This document shows positions 27,624 through 29,738 of a stretch of 29,738 nt of DNA, piece after piece. Position 1 is the stretch's first letter. The number at the start of each line of letters is the position of its first letter. The stretch is from an uncultured bacterium. GTDB taxonomy: Bacteria > Patescibacteriota > Minisyncoccia > Phycocordibacterales > UBA918. The stretch spans positions 1-29,738 of the forward strand of contig CAJXAG010000006.1 of assembly GCA_913050645.1 (NCBI GenBank), given 5' to 3'. The translations under genes and the position numbers were made by a program. Under the pieces are notes generated by a model. It did no database searches, had not been told where the DNA came from, and worked only from the letters and a program-made list of their open reading frames with translations.

Positions 27624-29108
27624 ATGTCACGCGCACAAGGACTCATTTCGTTTAATAACGTTTCATACGAACATGATGCAACCAAGCCGATTCTGATCGA
27701 GTCGTCTTTTTCTATTCGTCGAGGAGCAAAGCTGACCCTTATGGGCCAAAATGGTGCTGGAAAAAGTACACTCTTTGGTTTGATTACAGGGAAATACCAA
27801 CAGGATGAAGGCGATATCAATATTATGCCGCGCACGAGTATTGCGGTGTCTCGGCAGGTGATTCCGCGCGATGAACTCGACCTGACCATCCGTGCTTTTT
27901 TTGAGAAATGTTTCAATGAGAAAGTGTACGACATCGACCCAAAGATTGATGAAATTCTTGAAGTGGTAAACCTTGCACCAAAGAACCCAGAGATGGTTGC
28001 AACGTTTAAGGATCGTATTATCGGTAGTTTCTCAGGAGGACAGCAAGCACGACTCCTGCTTGCATCAGCACTTATTCAAAACCCAGATGTATTGTTACTT
28101 GACGAGCCAACGAACAATCTCGATACCGAAGGTATTGCACACCTAACTGAGTTCCTTAAGGAATATCGCAAGACAGTGATTGTTATTTCTCACGATGCTG
28201 GATTTCTGAATGCATTTACGCAAGGGGTGTTGTACTTAAATACACAAACGCGACACGTTGAGCTCTTTAACGGAAACTACAACGACGTAGTGAAGGATAT
28301 TAAAGCGCAGGTTGAAAAGGAGCAGCGTCTGAATGCACGTCTGGCAAAAGAGACTCAAGCAAACAAAGACAAGATCAACTACTTTGCTGCAAAGGGAGGG
28401 AAGATGCGTTTGATCGCTAAGAAGATGCGCGCAGAAATTGAAGAAGCTGATGAAAACAAGGTGGAAGTGCGAAAGGAAGATCGAACGATTCGTTCGTTTA
28501 CTATTCCCGTTCAAGATGAGGTACCTACTGATGTACTAAAACTCACAAAGTACAAGGTGATCCGCAACCACAACCCGAAAGACGTGGAGTGTGATCTCGT
28601 ACTCAAACGGGGTACACACATGCAGATTGTTGGTCCAAACGGTATTGGGAAGACTACATTGCTTGAGTCACTTGCGTCAGGTCATGCCGACGGTGAGTTT
28701 GTCTCCCCAGGAGTGAAGATTGGGTACTACCGTCAAGACTTTTCAAACCTCGACTTTGACCAAACAGTATTTGACTGCCTGATGGAAGTTATGAACCGGA
28801 AGATTGAAGAAGACATGCGGTCTGTTGCTGCAGGGTTCTTGATTAACCGTGACATTATCAAAACAAAGATTGGCCTGCTTTCTGAAGGGCAGAAGGGTCT
28901 GGTAGCATTTGCACGATTGGTACTCTTAAAACCTGGCCTTTTAATACTCGACGAGCCAACCAACCACATCAACTTCCGTCACATTCCGGTGATTGCAAAA
29001 GCACTCCATGACTTTGAGGGGGCAATGCTTCTGGTTTCTCACGTTCCTGACTTCGTAGAAAAGATCCGTATTGATGAAGTCTTAGATCTGGACAAGAAAA
29101 AGAAATAA
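27624..29108 (+). CDS. ABC-F family ATPase
   Basis: 494 aa from ATG 27624; the in-frame extension to 27573 overlaps the promoter region. Two ABC domains in one chain and no membrane segments. Domain 1: Walker A GQNGAGKST (41-49), signature FSGGQQARLLLAS (about 136-148), Walker B LLLDEPTNNLD. Domain 2: GPNGIGKTT (from about 337), signature LSEGQKG, and LLILDEPTNHINF. The inter-domain linker (about 230-310) is charged and helical, as in EttA/Uup-type factors that act on the ribosome. The signature of domain 2 reads LSEGQ instead of LSGGQ. Which ABC-F subgroup it belongs to cannot be decided. It is followed by its own terminator. Confidence 0.93.
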   Translation: MSRAQGLISFNNVSYEHDATKPILIESSFSIRRGAKLTLMGQNGAGKSTLFGLITGKYQQDEGDINIMPRTSIAVSRQVIPRDELDLTIRAFFEKCFNEKVYDIDPKIDEILEVVNLAPKNPEMVATFKDRIIGSFSGGQQARLLLASALIQNPDVLLLDEPTNNLDTEGIAHLTEFLKEYRKTVIVISHDAGFLNAFTQGVLYLNTQTRHVELFNGNYNDVVKDIKAQVEKEQRLNARLAKETQANKDKINYFAAKGGKMRLIAKKMRAEIEEADENKVEVRKEDRTIRSFTIPVQDEVPTDVLKLTKYKVIRNHNPKDVECDLVLKRGTHMQIVGPNGIGKTTLLESLASGHADGEFVSPGVKIGYYRQDFSNLDFDQTVFDCLMEVMNRKIEEDMRSVAAGFLINRDIIKTKIGLLSEGQKGLVAFARLVLLKPGLLILDEPTNHINFRHIPVIAKALHDFEGAMLLVSHVPDFVEKIRIDEVLDLDKKKK

Positions 29109-29138
29109 ATTTCAGTAATGTATATAACCAGACTCTAC

Positions 29139-29170
29139 AAAACACAGCTTGTCGTTCAAGCTGTGTTTTT
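29139..29170 (+). terminator. Terminator after the ABC-F gene
   Basis: A 13-pair stem AAAACACAGCTTG/CAAGCTGTGTTTT with loop TCGTT, and a short T tract. Confidence 0.88.
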
Positions 29171-29174
29171 AGAC

Positions 29175-29202
29175 TTGCATTTTCTACTTTACACCGCATA
29201 CT
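29175..29202 (+). promoter_or_regulatory. Promoter of the Cys-rich protein gene
   Basis: TTGCAT (29175-29180), 16-base spacer, CATACT (29197-29202), 6 bases before ATG 29209. Leaderless transcript predicted. Confidence 0.55.
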
Positions 29203-29208
29203 GGAAGT

Positions 29209-29661
29209 ATGAATGATCTACAAAAGGTCGTTGTGCTATGTTTTTTTGGCATTCTTATTCTTGGTGGTGTGCTGTTTGTGGCACCACAATTCATCTCTTT
29301 CTCAATGGAAGAAGACGCTATCCTCTATCAGCCCGAACAGGTTGATGTACCATCAGTGCCGTCTGAACCTGTTTCGTCTCCATCTAGTGAAGGACCTAAA
29401 GGGCTTCCTGTGGTAGGAAATGGACAGGTGATCGAATCATTTAAGGACTGCGTAGATGCCGGATATGCTGTTGGTGAGTCAGACAGTACCCAATGTCATG
29501 CAAACGGCATGTTGTTTGAACAGGATGTTTCCACAACTTCCGTAACGCCACCGGCAACAGACATCGTCGCGTGTACGCAAGAAGCAAAAATCTGCCCCGA
29601 CGGTTCTGCAGTTGGACGTACTGGTCCAGACTGTGCGTTTGCCGCATGTCCAGGTGAATAA
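29209..29661 (+). CDS. Anchored protein with Cys-rich C-terminal domains
   Basis: 150 aa. One N-terminal hydrophobic segment (about 6-28) is followed by a Pro/Ser-rich linker (about 42-70) and two short Cys motifs. The first is FKDCVDAGYAVGESDSTQCH (76-95). The second is CTQEAKICPDGSAVGRTGPD, continuing to CAFAACP (122-148). From memory, the CPDGSAVGR..P.C.F..CP pattern recurs in small secreted proteins of Parcubacteria; the biochemical role is unknown. Disulfide formation outside the membrane is likely. It is monocistronic with its own promoter and a terminator-like hairpin after it. Confidence 0.7.
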   Translation: MNDLQKVVVLCFFGILILGGVLFVAPQFISFSMEEDAILYQPEQVDVPSVPSEPVSSPSSEGPKGLPVVGNGQVIESFKDCVDAGYAVGESDSTQCHANGMLFEQDVSTTSVTPPATDIVACTQEAKICPDGSAVGRTGPDCAFAACPGE

Positions 29662-29694
29662 TATGGAACGATATTGGTTTAAAAACTGAACCCT

Positions 29695-29716
29695 CTCCCG
29701 ACAGAGTCGGGAGTTT
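29695..29716 (+). terminator. Hairpin near the window end
   Basis: CTCCCGAC (29695-29702) pairs with GTCGGGAG (29706-29713), loop AGA, then TTT. It probably terminates the Cys-rich protein transcript. Confidence 0.65.
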
Positions 29717-29738
29717 CCTCTTCGTCAGAGCTCAAATT

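Noticed and set aside
27563..27934. N-terminal extension of the cohesin-dockerin protein
   Set aside because: It lies antisense to the ABC-F gene, and the signal-like start at 27562 has a well-placed -10 box.

Overview
The window looks like a chromosome segment of a Candidate Phyla Radiation (Patescibacteria) bacterium, most likely Parcubacteria. The reasons are compact gene order with many overlaps, a type IV pilus locus with long minor pilins, a split ComEC, CPR-type small Cys-rich and dockerin-like surface proteins, a divergent phosphoglycerate kinase, and many start codons placed just after a -10 box with no ribosome binding site. No rRNA, tRNA or CRISPR array was seen. This taxonomic call is inference from gene content.

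Layout. 1-455: a small membrane protein gene with its own promoter, leader hairpin and terminator. 519-7320: a pilus operon (PilB ATPase, PilC platform, two prepilin-like proteins, one PilX-like protein). 7502-9413: glycolysis genes tpiA and pgk, overlapping. 9469-9672: a small gene. 9700-10318: an IS200-type element. 10343-11267: a frameshifted NUDIX gene convergent with a HIT-family gene. 11402-14166: recJ, a small gene, rnhA and a YdcH/DUF465-like gene. 14221-17255: ComEC channel, superoxide dismutase on the opposite strand, then the detached ComEC-type metallo-beta-lactamase. 17334-18834: a small gene, rpmB (minus) and an M50 protease, with a long inverted repeat in the gap. 18964-21066: a large secreted lyase-like protein with five tandem repeats. 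21184-22344: rpsL and rpsG as separate units. 22383-22540: a strongly structured non-coding stretch. 22700-23700: an AT-rich HEPN-type gene pair and a broken P-loop gene. 23761-25468 (minus): a hypothetical gene and a calcium-binding-type anchored protein. 25517-29661: pyrB, a small anchored protein, a cohesin-dockerin protein (minus), an ABC-F ATPase and a Cys-rich anchored protein.

How the genes fit together. Pilus machinery, the ComEC channel, its metallo-beta-lactamase partner, RecJ and RNase HI in one window fit natural DNA uptake and processing. Several other genes encode secreted or anchored proteins (lyase-like repeat protein, CARDB/TSP3 protein, cohesin-dockerin protein, long minor pilins), which fits a cell that lives attached to surfaces or hosts.

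Two gene-expression styles can be read from the sequence. Many housekeeping genes have a -10 box, often extended (TGn), 4-10 bases before the start codon, so their transcripts would be leaderless or nearly so. A set of short genes instead has a -35/-10 promoter, a Shine-Dalgarno site and an intrinsic terminator; in three of them the stop codon lies inside the terminator loop.
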